DNA of 64,000 bases from positions 4,218,501 through 4,282,500 of the forward strand of contig CP119314.1 of assembly GCA_029202385.1 (NCBI GenBank). Direction: 5' to 3'. The notes beneath the pieces were generated by a model. The model did no database searches. It saw only the letters and a list, made by a program, of their open reading frames with translations, and was not told where the DNA came from. Source of the DNA: Candidatus Sphingomonas phytovorans. GTDB taxonomy: Bacteria > Pseudomonadota > Alphaproteobacteria > Sphingomonadales > Sphingomonadaceae. A program made the position numbers and the translations under genes. Within the stretch, counting starts at the first letter, position 1. Each line of letters begins with the position of its first letter. Shown here one piece after another: positions 1-8,840 of the stretch.

Positions 1-1
1 C

Positions 2-556
2 CTCGACATGAATCCGGCCGGCCAGGTGCCGGTGATGGCCGATCCCAAACGCAACATCCTGTTGATGGATTCGATGGCGATCTGCGAATATCTTGAGGAG
101 ACGGTCGACAAGGCGGCGATGATCAACGGCACCGCGGTCAACCGCGCCGAGATCCGCCGGCTGGTCGCCTGGTTCGACACGCAATTCTTCCAGGACGTGA
201 CGGCGCCACTGCTCGGCGAGCGGATGATGAAGCGGATCGTGACCCGGGATTCGCCCGACGCCAAGGTGCTGCGCGAGGCGATGAAGGCGGCTGAGCGCCA
301 TCTCGATTATACCGACTATCTGCTCGACCATCACAACTGGATGGCCGGCGCGACGATGAGTCTCGCAGATCTTGCCGCCGCGGCGCAGATCTCGGTCGCT
401 GATTATCTCGGCGGGATCGACTGGAAGGGGCATGAACAGACCGCGCGCTGGTATCGAGGCTTCAAGAGCCGGCCCAGCTTCCGGCCATTGCTGTCCGAAC
501 GGATGACGGGGATCACGCCGCCCAAGGAATATGACGATGTGGATTTCGACTTCTGA
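2..556 (+). CDS. Glutathione S-transferase family protein (5' end outside window)
   Basis: The frame is open from the left edge, so the gene starts upstream; 184 residues are visible. The first visible residues (LDMNPAGQVPVM, then a DSMAICEYLEE segment) are the end of the thioredoxin-like N-terminal domain of GSTs, including the cis-proline loop before VPVM and the (E/D)S motif that contacts the glutathione gamma-glutamyl group. The rest is the all-helical C-terminal domain with the usual SLADLAAAAQISVADYL core. It would conjugate or reduce substrates with glutathione in the cytosol; the substrate cannot be read from sequence. It ends in TGATG, overlapping the start of the next gene by one base. 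Confidence 0.88.
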   Translation, partial: LDMNPAGQVPVMADPKRNILLMDSMAICEYLEETVDKAAMINGTAVNRAEIRRLVAWFDTQFFQDVTAPLLGERMMKRIVTRDSPDAKVLREAMKAAERHLDYTDYLLDHHNWMAGATMSLADLAAAAQISVADYLGGIDWKGHEQTARWYRGFKSRPSFRPLLSERMTGITPPKEYDDVDFDF

Positions 557-927
557 TGCACAAGGTTCCTGATCCGGCCGAGGACATTGCCGCGCAGATC
601 GGCTTCGACGATTTTCTCGCGGTCGACATCCGTGTCGGCACGATTCTGGAGGCGCTCCCGTTTCCGGAGGCGCGCAAGCCCGCCTACAGGCTGACGATCG
701 ATTTCGGGCCGGTCATCGGCGTGAAGCGTTCCTCGGCGCAGATCACCGATCACTATATGCTCGAGGAACTGCCTGGCCGACAGGTCGCCGCGGTGGTGAA
801 CTTCCCCTCGCGCCAGATCGGGCCGATGATGTCCGAGGTTCTGACGCTCGGCTTTCCCGATGCCGAAGGCCGGGTCGTTCTGATCAGCCCGAGCGTTACC
901 GTCCCCAATGGCGGCAGACTCTTCTAG
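556..927 (+). CDS. csaA: CsaA-like tRNA-binding domain protein
   Basis: A 123-residue stand-alone EMAP/tRNA-binding OB-fold. The family signature FLAVDIRVGTILEA occurs near residue 20, followed by ARKPAYRLTIDFG and VVNFPSRQIGPMMSEVLTLGF, which match CsaA/YtpR-type domains in order and length. CsaA proteins are small dimers with proposed chaperone or tRNA-binding roles. The start overlaps the stop of the preceding GST gene (TGATG) and its own end overlaps the next gene by 20 bp, so the three are probably co-transcribed. Confidence 0.88.
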   Translation: MHKVPDPAEDIAAQIGFDDFLAVDIRVGTILEALPFPEARKPAYRLTIDFGPVIGVKRSSAQITDHYMLEELPGRQVAAVVNFPSRQIGPMMSEVLTLGFPDAEGRVVLISPSVTVPNGGRLF

Positions 928-1654
928 GCAGCGGATTCGCATCGGGACGGCGGGCTGGTCGCTGTACAAGCCGCCGGCCGCCCGCTTCCCCGACAAGGGC
1001 AGTCATCTCGAGCGCTATGCGGCGACGTTCGATGCGGTCGAGATCAACTCCAGCTTCTACCGCCCGCACAAGCCCGAAACCTACGCACGCTGGGCAGCGA
1101 GCGCCCCGGCGGGTTTCCGCTTCGCGGTCAAGCTGCCCCGGACGATCACGCACGAGCACCGGCTGGTCGACTGCGAGAAGCTGGTCGAGCGTTTCGCCGG
1201 GGAGGTCGTGCATCTCGGGGAGAAGCGCGGGCCGGTCCTGATCCAGTTGCCGCCCAGTCTTGTCTTCGATCTGCCGCGCGCCGACCGGTTCTTCGGCCTC
1301 GCCCGTGAAATATTGGGCGACATGATGGTGTGCGAGCCGCGCCACGCCTCTTGGTTCACGGCCCAGGCCGATGCGTTGCTTGTGGAGCATCAGGTGGCAC
1401 GCGTTGCCGCCGATCCGGCGCCAGTGCCGGGTGCGGCCGATCCGGGCGGCTGGCCTGGACTGCGCTACGCCCGGCTCCACGGATCGCCCCGTATCTACTG
1501 GTCGCACTATGACGCGGCGGCGATCGAACGGCATGCTGCGGCGGCGGGTGCAGCGCAGGTCGAGAACTGGACGATCTACGACAATACCGCGTCGGGCGCA
1601 GCGCTTGGCAACGCGCTGGAGATGCTCGATCGCGTCAACGCGATCCGCAACTGA
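908..1654 (+). CDS. DUF72 / YecE family protein
   Basis: A 248-residue protein of the YecE (DUF72) TIM-barrel family. It starts with IRIGTAGWSLY, then FDAVEINSSFYR, FAVKLPRTITHEHRL, LIQLPPSL and WTIYDNTASGAA, which are the conserved strand ends of this family. No biochemical function is established for the family. The ATG at 908 lies inside the end of csaA. The next gene, pepN, is convergent and ends only 6 bp away. Confidence 0.85.
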   Translation: MAADSSRQRIRIGTAGWSLYKPPAARFPDKGSHLERYAATFDAVEINSSFYRPHKPETYARWAASAPAGFRFAVKLPRTITHEHRLVDCEKLVERFAGEVVHLGEKRGPVLIQLPPSLVFDLPRADRFFGLAREILGDMMVCEPRHASWFTAQADALLVEHQVARVAADPAPVPGAADPGGWPGLRYARLHGSPRIYWSHYDAAAIERHAAAAGAAQVENWTIYDNTASGAALGNALEMLDRVNAIRN

Positions 1655-1660
1655 CCAGGA

Positions 1661-4258
1661 TCAGCCGTCCAGGCTTCGGGTCGCCTGTTCGAACATGTCC
1701 TTCGACAAGCCCGGTGTCGCCACGATCCGCTGCAACTCGGCGCGCATCAGGCCGCCGCGGGCTTCGTCGAAGCGGCGCCAGCGGCCGAGCGGCGGGATCA
1801 GTTTCGCCGCCGTCTGCGGGTTGAGCTTGTCGAGCGCGATGAGCTGGTCGGCGACGAAGCGATAGCCCTCGCCCGAGACGGCGTTGAACGCCCGCTGGTT
1901 GACGCTGAACGCGCCCACCAGCGATCGTGCGCGGTTCGGGTTGGCCAGGGTGAAGTCGCGATGCCGTGCCAGCTCGCTGACGCTGGCCAGCGTGTCGTCG
2001 CGCGACGACAGCGCCTGGGTCGAGAACCATTTGTCCAGTACCAGGCCGTTGTCGGAATAGCGGTTGTAGAAGATGTCGAGCGCGGCAATCCGCCGGTCCG
2101 AATTGCCGTTGACCAGCGTGGTCAGTGCGCCCTGGCGGTCGGTCATGTTATCCGCGGTCTCGAACTGGGCGAAGGCGAGCGCCGCGGCCTCGTCGCCGCC
2201 ATTCGCCGCGATATAGCCGAGCGCGACGGTGCGGAGCCGGCGCAGTCCCTTGGCCAGCGGCGAATATTCGAAATGGGCAGCCCGGGCGCCTTCATATTCG
2301 GCACGCCATTTCGCATCGAGCGTGCGTCCGATATCCCGGCGCAGCGCCTCGCGTGCGGTGTAGATCGCTTCAGGATCGACGACCTTCATCTGGTCGCCGA
2401 TGAAACTCTCCGACGGCAGCAATACCGCCTCCGCCACGAAGGCGCGGTCGAGATGGGGGTCGTCGAGCGTGTTCGCGATGGCGGCGATCACCGGCGCATG
2501 GTCGGCGCGCCCGAGGCTGACCGCGCCGACCAGCGTGTCGAGCATCAGCTGCTGCATAGCCTCGTACCGGGCGAACGGATCGTCGTCATGCGCCGACAGG
2601 AAGGCGAGATCGGCCGCAGAGCGATCGGTCTCGATGACGACAGGCGCGGTGAAGCTGCGGTTGATCGAGAGGACGGGACGCTCGGTTACCGTCTCGAAGC
2701 TGATCCGCTCCTCGGCATCGGTCAGCAGGATCAGTTGCTCCGGGCCGATCGGGCTGGCGCTGTCCGCGCCGAACAGCTTCAGCTTGAGCGGCAGGACCAT
2801 CGGCAGTTTTTCGGGCTGGCCGGGGGTGGGCAGAATCCGTTGCGACAGGGTCAGGATCGCGCGGCCACTGCCGGGCTCATGCGCCAGCGAGGCGGTGACG
2901 CGCGGCGTGCCCGCCTGGCTGTACCAGCGGCGGAACTGGGTGAGGTCGATCCCGCCCGCTTCCTCCATGCAGGTGACGAAATCCTCGCAGGTTGCCGCAG
3001 TCCCGTCGAACCGCTCGAAATACAGGTCGGTTGCGGCGCGGAAGCGCTCGGCCCCGAGCATCGTCGCCATCATGCGGATGACCTCGGCGCCCTTGTTGTA
3101 GATCGTCGCGGTGTAGAAGTTCGAGATTTCGAGATATTCGTCCGGGCGGATGGGGTGGGCGAGCGGGCCGGCATCTTCCGGGAACTGGGCGGCGCGCAGG
3201 CCACGCACGTCCTCGATCCGCTTGACCGCCGCCGAACCCTGGTCGGCGGAGAAGCTCTGGTCGCGAAAGACGGTGAAACCTTCCTTCAGCGAAAGCTGGA
3301 ACCAGTCGCGGCAGGTGACCCGGTTGCCCGACCAGTTGTGGAAATATTCATGCGCCACCACCGCCGCGATCGCGTCGAAATCATAATCGGTCGCTGTGTC
3401 GGGATCGGCCAGGATGTAGCGCGAGTTGAAGATGTTGAGGCCCTTGTTCTCCATCGCGCCGAAGTTGAAATCGTCGACAGCGACGATGTTGAACACGTCG
3501 AGATCATATTCGCGGCCATAGACTCGCTCGTCCCAGGCCATGCTGGTCTTGAGCGCTTCGAGGGCATGGCCGGTCTTGGCGACGTCGGCGGCGCGGACCC
3601 AGATGCCGAGCGCGACCTCGCGGCCCGATCCGGTGACGAAGGTGCCGCGGTTGGCGACGAGGTCGCCGGCGACCATTGCGAAGAGATAGCAGGGCTTGGG
3701 AAAGGGATCGTGCCACTCCGCCCAGTGGCGCCCGTCGCCCAGATCGCCTTCGCCGACCGGATCGCCATTGGCGAGGAGCACGGGGAAGCGCGCCTTGTCC
3801 GCCGTCATGCGCACCCTGTAGCGGCTGAGCACGTCGGGCCGGTCGGGGAAGAAGGTGATCCGGCGGAAACCCTCCGCCTCGCACTGGGTGCAGAGATTGC
3901 CGCCGGACGCATAGAGACCCATCAACTGGGTGTTGCGATCGGGCGTAATCTCGACCTCGGTCTCGATCACATGGGCTGATCCGGTGAGCGGGATGACGAG
4001 CGCATCGTCCTCCAGCGACCAGTCGTTGATCGCCGCGCCGTCGACCTTCACCGAAAGCGGGGTCTGGCCGCCGCCGTCGAGACGAAGCGGTGAATCATGC
4101 GCGCCGTTGCGGATGATGTGCAGCACCGCCCGGACTCGTGTCGCCTCCGGCGCCAGGTCGAAATCGAGCCTGATCTCCGGGACAAGCCAGTCGGGCGCCT
4201 CATAGTCTTCGCGACGCGTGACATGGGGCTGGGCGGTGGCGGTCTGGACGTCGAGCAT
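1661..4258 (-). CDS. pepN: Aminopeptidase N (M1 family zinc metallopeptidase)
   Basis: An 865-residue M1 aminopeptidase of the long bacterial PepN type. The sequence shows the substrate-recognition motif GAMENKG and the zinc site HEYFHNW followed by the distal glutamate in LKEGFTVFRDQ. It removes N-terminal residues from peptides in the cytoplasm. An upstream in-frame ATG at 4321 exists, but the ATG at 4258 (MLDVQTATAQPHVTRREDY) gives the normal PepN N-terminus and is preferred. The gene diverges from the M28 peptidase gene across about 125 bp. Confidence 0.93.
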   Translation of the reverse strand: MLDVQTATAQPHVTRREDYEAPDWLVPEIRLDFDLAPEATRVRAVLHIIRNGAHDSPLRLDGGGQTPLSVKVDGAAINDWSLEDDALVIPLTGSAHVIETEVEITPDRNTQLMGLYASGGNLCTQCEAEGFRRITFFPDRPDVLSRYRVRMTADKARFPVLLANGDPVGEGDLGDGRHWAEWHDPFPKPCYLFAMVAGDLVANRGTFVTGSGREVALGIWVRAADVAKTGHALEALKTSMAWDERVYGREYDLDVFNIVAVDDFNFGAMENKGLNIFNSRYILADPDTATDYDFDAIAAVVAHEYFHNWSGNRVTCRDWFQLSLKEGFTVFRDQSFSADQGSAAVKRIEDVRGLRAAQFPEDAGPLAHPIRPDEYLEISNFYTATIYNKGAEVIRMMATMLGAERFRAATDLYFERFDGTAATCEDFVTCMEEAGGIDLTQFRRWYSQAGTPRVTASLAHEPGSGRAILTLSQRILPTPGQPEKLPMVLPLKLKLFGADSASPIGPEQLILLTDAEERISFETVTERPVLSINRSFTAPVVIETDRSAADLAFLSAHDDDPFARYEAMQQLMLDTLVGAVSLGRADHAPVIAAIANTLDDPHLDRAFVAEAVLLPSESFIGDQMKVVDPEAIYTAREALRRDIGRTLDAKWRAEYEGARAAHFEYSPLAKGLRRLRTVALGYIAANGGDEAAALAFAQFETADNMTDRQGALTTLVNGNSDRRIAALDIFYNRYSDNGLVLDKWFSTQALSSRDDTLASVSELARHRDFTLANPNRARSLVGAFSVNQRAFNAVSGEGYRFVADQLIALDKLNPQTAAKLIPPLGRWRRFDEARGGLMRAELQRIVATPGLSKDMFEQATRSLDG

Positions 4259-4383
4259 GTCGATGGATGTAGGGTGGAGATTCCCCTCGTGCCACCGAAA
4301 TCGCCGCCCCGGTCGCCGCACTTGCGCGCGCGCGCGGCGATGCTACGCCGTCCGCCATGATCCGGATTGCACAAGGAAAAGGC

Positions 4384-6060
4384 ATGTTTCGTTCGGTTGG
4401 CGCGATCGCGCTGATGAGTTTCGCGGGCGCTGCGCTGGCCCAGACGGCTCCAGCCCCGACCTCGGCCCCGGCCCCGACCGCGCCGGTGGCGAAGGATACG
4501 AAGGCCATCAACGATCTCGTCAACGCGGTGCTGCCGGACGATCAGGCTGCGATGAAGGCGCATGTCATGTTCCTCGCCTCGGATGCGATGCGCGGGCGCG
4601 AGGCTGGCAGCCCCGAATATGACATCGCGGCCGAATATGTCGCGGCGCAATTCTACGCGGCCGGCCTGCGCCCGGCGGGCGACGACGGCGGCTATCTGCA
4701 GAAGGTGCCGCTGGTCACCTATCGCGCCGGCGACAAGGGCGATCTCGTGGTGACCCGCGATGGCGCGCTGCCGCAGCGCCTGGTGTTCGGGGAGGATTAT
4801 GTCCCCGGCGCCCATGCCGGCGCCGCCTCGACGGTCATCGACGCGCCGGTGGTGTTCGTCGGCTTCGGTATCGTCGCGCCGCAATACAAGCGCGACGACT
4901 ATGCCGGGGTCGATGTGAAGGGGAAGATCGTCGCCTATCTCGGCGGTGCGCCGTCGAGCTTCCAGAGCGAGGAGCGCGCGCATTTCTCGGGCGGTACGAC
5001 CAAGGCGATCTACGCCCAGTCGCGCGGCGCCGTCGGCACGATCCTGATCCAGCCGCGCCCGCTCGGCAACGCGGTGCAAGGCTGGGATCGCCCGCGCGTG
5101 ACCTGGGCCAGGCCAGACGGTACCGGCGATTCTCCGGGTGCGCCACAGCTGGCGACGATCAGCGATATCGGTGCGGCCAAGCTGTTCGCCGGGGCGAAGA
5201 CGCCGTGGGAAAGTGTCCTGAAGCGCGCGACTAATGCCGAAGCGAAGTTCAAGGCGGAGCAACTCCCCGGCAGCCTGGCGGTCGCGGTCAGGACGACGTT
5301 CCGGCAGGGGATGAGCAGCAATGTCGCCGGCATGATCCCCGGAAGCGACCCGAAGCTCGGGTCGGACGTCGTGGTGCTGTCGGCCCATCTCGACCATCTC
5401 GGCGTGCGCCCCGACATGAAAGGCGACAATATCTACAACGGGGCGGAGGACAATGCGGTCGGCATCGCATCGCTGATCGAGGAGGCAAGGCGCTTCAAGG
5501 CGAGCGGCAAGCCGCCGCGCCGCAGCGTGATGTTCCTGGCGGTCACCGGCGAGGAGAAGGGGCTGGTCGGTTCCGACTATTTCTCGAAACATCCGACCGT
5601 GCCGATCAACCGGATCGTCGCCGATGTGAATCTCGACATGCCGATCCTGAGCTACCGGTTCGAGGACATGACGGTGTTCGGCGCCGACCGTTCGACGCTC
5701 GGGCCTATCGTCAGCAAGGCGGTCGCGACGCTCGGGGTGACCATGTCGCCCGATCCCGATCCGGCGCAGGGCATCTTCGTCCGTTCGGACCATTATCGCT
5801 TCGTCCAGCAGGGCGTGCCATCGGTGTTCCTGTGGCCGGGCCAGGCCGGGCCCGGCAAGGCCGCGACGGCTGAGTTCTTCGCCAAGCGCTATCACCAGCC
5901 GTCGGACGATTTGTCGCAGCCGATCGACTGGAGCCAGGGCATCCGTTTCGTCGATGCGAACTATGCCATCGCGCGGGAGATCGCCGACGGCGACGCGCGG
6001 CCGCGCTGGAACAAGGGCGATTTCTTCGGCTTGCTCTACAACGGGTACGGCGCGAAATAA
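4384..6060 (+). CDS. M28 family metallopeptidase, secreted
   Basis: A 558-residue exported zinc peptidase. The N-terminus (MFRSVGAIALMSFAGAALAQ) is a cleavable signal peptide ending in ALA-Q. A PA-like insert around residues 140-230 is followed by the M28 core: VVLSAHLDHLGV (first zinc ligand), GAEDNAVGIASLIEEA (bridging Asp), and GEEKGLVGS (catalytic and ligand Glu). It should hydrolyse peptides in the periplasm. The start at 4384 is preferred over ATG 4357 because it directly precedes the signal peptide and has AAGGAAAA upstream. Confidence 0.87.
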   Translation: MFRSVGAIALMSFAGAALAQTAPAPTSAPAPTAPVAKDTKAINDLVNAVLPDDQAAMKAHVMFLASDAMRGREAGSPEYDIAAEYVAAQFYAAGLRPAGDDGGYLQKVPLVTYRAGDKGDLVVTRDGALPQRLVFGEDYVPGAHAGAASTVIDAPVVFVGFGIVAPQYKRDDYAGVDVKGKIVAYLGGAPSSFQSEERAHFSGGTTKAIYAQSRGAVGTILIQPRPLGNAVQGWDRPRVTWARPDGTGDSPGAPQLATISDIGAAKLFAGAKTPWESVLKRATNAEAKFKAEQLPGSLAVAVRTTFRQGMSSNVAGMIPGSDPKLGSDVVVLSAHLDHLGVRPDMKGDNIYNGAEDNAVGIASLIEEARRFKASGKPPRRSVMFLAVTGEEKGLVGSDYFSKHPTVPINRIVADVNLDMPILSYRFEDMTVFGADRSTLGPIVSKAVATLGVTMSPDPDPAQGIFVRSDHYRFVQQGVPSVFLWPGQAGPGKAATAEFFAKRYHQPSDDLSQPIDWSQGIRFVDANYAIAREIADGDARPRWNKGDFFGLLYNGYGAK

Positions 6061-6896
6061 CCGATCTGCTCGTCTTCGGCCTGGGCTATTCGGCCCGGGC
6101 GCTGGCGTCCCGGCTGCGGGGCGAGGGCTGGCGGGTGGCCGGCACCAGCCGCGACGGCAGGCCCGGCACGATCGCGTTCGGTGATGGGCCCGCCGTGACG
6201 GCCGCGATCGCCGGGGCGACCCATATTCTCTCCTCGGTGCCGCCTGAGGGGGAGGTCGACCCGGTATTGGCGACATACGGACCGGCGCTCGCGGCCACGG
6301 ATGCGTGGTGCGGCTATCTTTCCTCGACGGGTGTCTATGGCGACGCCGGAGGGGCATGGGTTGACGAGAGCGCCCCGACCGGCGGCGGACGACGGCGCGC
6401 ACGGGCAGAGGCCGATGCTGCCTGGCTGGCGATGGGCGCGCGGGTGTTTCGCCTGCCGGGTATCTATGGCCCGGCCCGGTCGCCCCTCGACCGGATCGCG
6501 CAAGGGCGCGCCCATCGCATCGACCTGCCGGGGCAGGTATTCAGCCGAATCCATGTCGATGATCTTGTATCGGGCGTGATCGCCGGGTTCGACGCGCCGG
6601 CCGGGGCGTACAACCTCTCGGACGATCTGCCGGCCGGCCAGAATGCGGTGATGGCATGCGCCGCGCGCCTGCTCGGCCGCGATCCGCCTCCCTTCGTTCC
6701 GCTTGAGGCGTTGTCGCCGGCGGCGCGCGCCTTCTACGACGAGAATCGACGGGTTGCGAACGGCAAGGCGAAGCGGGTGCTCGGCTGGCGGCCCTTTTAT
6801 CCGGATTACCGGGCCGGCCTGCGTGCCCTCAGTGCGATGACCAGCCCGACGCCAGTCAACGCAGCGCCGGCACCGGCAAGCAACGACCAGCGATAG
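6057..6896 (+). CDS. SDR-like NAD(P)-binding protein (YeeZ type) with a probable ATA start
   Basis: The Rossmann signature DLLVFGLGYSARALA lies at the very N-terminus and continues to FSRIHVDDLVSGVIAGFD and an NGKAKRVLGWRPFYPDYR tail, typical of YeeZ-like extended-SDR proteins (279 residues). No ATG, GTG or TTG lies before the glycine-rich loop in frame; the first GTG (6135) would delete it. The likely start is ATA at 6057 in the string AAATAACC, overlapping the TAA stop of the peptidase. A one-base change from ATGACC would create this. The 3' end overlaps the convergent transporter gene by 91 bp. Confidence 0.75.
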   Translation: MTDLLVFGLGYSARALASRLRGEGWRVAGTSRDGRPGTIAFGDGPAVTAAIAGATHILSSVPPEGEVDPVLATYGPALAATDAWCGYLSSTGVYGDAGGAWVDESAPTGGGRRRARAEADAAWLAMGARVFRLPGIYGPARSPLDRIAQGRAHRIDLPGQVFSRIHVDDLVSGVIAGFDAPAGAYNLSDDLPAGQNAVMACAARLLGRDPPPFVPLEALSPAARAFYDENRRVANGKAKRVLGWRPFYPDYRAGLRALSAMTSPTPVNAAPAPASNDQR

Positions 6897-7723
6897 CCTT
6901 CGAAGATGGTCGACAGCAGCATCGCGATCACTGGGATGATCACGCTGGAATAGGCTGCCTTGGCCGGGCCGATGATGCGCAGCACCCCGAAATAGAGGGT
7001 GAACGCCAGCGCCGAGGCGATCACGCCAAGATAGAGCAGGCCGAGTATATAGCCGAGCCGAAGCTCGATCATCGGCGGGCCGGCAATCGTCCAGGCGATC
7101 GTCGCGTCCATCGCCGCGCCGAGCAGCATGGCGATGCCGAGCGTCGGCGCCATCGGATAGCGACGCGCTGTCTGGGTTCCCTGCAGGACGTTGGCGGTCG
7201 AGGCGGACAATACCGCGAGCAAGGTGACGCCGACCCCGGCGAGCGCTGCCTGGGGGCCGTGCGGATCGGAGCGCGCCTCATGGATGAACAGCAGCGCGAC
7301 ACCTGCCATCGCCACCACCGATCCGACGATCAGCTGCCCGCCAAGCTTCTGGCCCAGGAAGATGCGGCCGAAGATCGCATTGGGGACGAGCAGCAGCGCG
7401 AACACCACCGCGACAAGGCCTGACGTGATGTAGGTCTCAGCCCGATAGACGAAGTTGAAGTTGAGGCAGAACTGGGTGAACGCCAGGGCGAGCACGAACA
7501 GCCAGCCGCGCCGGTCGAGCGTGACTGTCTCGCGCTTCCACGCGGCATAAGCGAGCATGGTGAGTCCGCCGATCGTGAAGCGATAGGCGACCGACCAGTT
7601 GAGCGGCACCACGCCGAGCTGGCCGGTGATGACGATCCAGGTCGATCCCCAGATCAGGGTCACGATGCCGAACGGGATCAGCACCGCAAGGCGCGTCGAT
7701 GGCGGTGCAGGCTGGGCGGACAT
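6806..7723 (-). CDS. DMT superfamily (EamA) transporter
   Basis: A 305-residue integral membrane protein with two EamA repeats and about ten hydrophobic helices; the motif LIWGSTWIVI opens repeat 1 and GVIASALAFTLYFGVLRIIG falls in repeat 2. Members export amino acids or metabolites; the substrate is not predictable here. The C-terminal codons overlap the convergent SDR gene by 91 bp, an unusually long tail-to-tail overlap. Confidence 0.88.
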   Translation of the reverse strand: MSAQPAPPSTRLAVLIPFGIVTLIWGSTWIVITGQLGVVPLNWSVAYRFTIGGLTMLAYAAWKRETVTLDRRGWLFVLALAFTQFCLNFNFVYRAETYITSGLVAVVFALLLVPNAIFGRIFLGQKLGGQLIVGSVVAMAGVALLFIHEARSDPHGPQAALAGVGVTLLAVLSASTANVLQGTQTARRYPMAPTLGIAMLLGAAMDATIAWTIAGPPMIELRLGYILGLLYLGVIASALAFTLYFGVLRIIGPAKAAYSSVIIPVIAMLLSTIFEGYRWSLLAGAGAALTGVGLVIALRARRPAR

Positions 7724-7796
7724 CAGCCTTCGCCCTAGCGCCGGGCGGCACGGGACGGGACGGGCGATTTCCTTGTCGGATGATAAGCTGAGCCTA

Positions 7797-8798
7797 TCAA
7801 AGCGCCGCGATCGCGTCGGCGAGGGGGCGGATATCCTCCTCGCGCTGGTTCCACGAGATCACCAGTCGCGCCTCGCCCGGTCCCCAGTCGTAGAAGTCGA
7901 AACCGAGCGCGCGCAGGCTTGCTGCCTCTTGGGGCGAGACGCGGAGGAACACCTCGTTCGCCTCGACCGGATTGACCAGGCGATCCCCCGCCGCGCTGGC
8001 GAGAAGCGTCGCGCCGGCATTGGCGCTGCGGGCATTGTCGAGCCAGCGGTCGCCATCGAGCAGCGCGAGGATCTGCACCGCGAGATAGCGCCCCTTGGAC
8101 AGCAGCAGCCCGGCGCGCTTGCGCCGATAGAGGGTGGCGGCCACCAGATCGGGCTTGAAGAAGATCAGCGCCTCGGCGCTCATCCCCCCGTTCTTCACGA
8201 AGCCGAAGCTGAGCGCATCGACGCCGGCGCGCCACGTCACATCGGCGGGCGAGCAGCCGAGATGCGCGACGGCATTGGCGAAGCGGGCGCCGTCCATGTG
8301 CAGCCCGAGGCCCTTCGCCTTCGCCAGGTCGCCGATCGCGGCGACGTCGTCGGGTGAATAGACCAGGCCATATTCGGTGGCGTTGGTGATCGAGATGGCG
8401 TGCGGCTGGACCTGGTGCACGTCGTTGCGCGTGCCATCGAGCACCGCCCGGATCGCGGCGGGATCGAGCTTCGCGCCCGGCCCTTCCGCCAGCAGCAGCT
8501 TGGCGCCATGCGTATAGAATTCGGGCGCGCCGCATTCGTCGTTCTGGATGTGTGCCTCGCGGTGGCAGACGATCGCGCCATGGGGCGGGCAGAGCGCTGC
8601 GAGCGCGAGGCAATTGGCCGATGTGCCCGACGGCACCCACAGCGCGCTGACGTCGGTCTCGAACAGGTCCGAGAACAACCCGTCGAGCTGCTTGCTCCAG
8701 GCGTCGCCGTCATAGGCGGTATCGAGGACATTTGCCTCGGCCAGCGCGGCGAGTACGGCCGGATGGACCGGGGCGGCGTTGTCGGAGAAGAAGCGCAT
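7797..8798 (-). CDS. ltaE: Low-specificity L-threonine aldolase
   Basis: A 333-residue PLP enzyme of the beta-eliminating lyase family that cleaves threonine or allo-threonine to glycine and acetaldehyde. Visible motifs are FFSDNAAPVHPAVL at the N-terminus, HMDGARFANAVAHLG (Asp and His around PLP) and ALSFGFVKNGGMSAEALIFF with the Schiff-base lysine. The ATG at 8798 gives the standard start; an upstream ATG at 8834 only adds a non-homologous leader. Confidence 0.88.
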   Translation of the reverse strand: MRFFSDNAAPVHPAVLAALAEANVLDTAYDGDAWSKQLDGLFSDLFETDVSALWVPSGTSANCLALAALCPPHGAIVCHREAHIQNDECGAPEFYTHGAKLLLAEGPGAKLDPAAIRAVLDGTRNDVHQVQPHAISITNATEYGLVYSPDDVAAIGDLAKAKGLGLHMDGARFANAVAHLGCSPADVTWRAGVDALSFGFVKNGGMSAEALIFFKPDLVAATLYRRKRAGLLLSKGRYLAVQILALLDGDRWLDNARSANAGATLLASAAGDRLVNPVEANEVFLRVSPQEAASLRALGFDFYDWGPGEARLVISWNQREEDIRPLADAIAAL

Positions 8799-8840
8799 GC
8801 GATTCGCCTTGCTGCGCGTCGCGGCGAACGTCAACTCGCC

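Noticed and set aside
4048..6402. Long open frame of about 784 codons on the minus strand
   Set aside because: It lies antisense to two clearly identified genes and has a random-like Arg/Ala/Pro-rich translation typical of GC-rich shadow frames.
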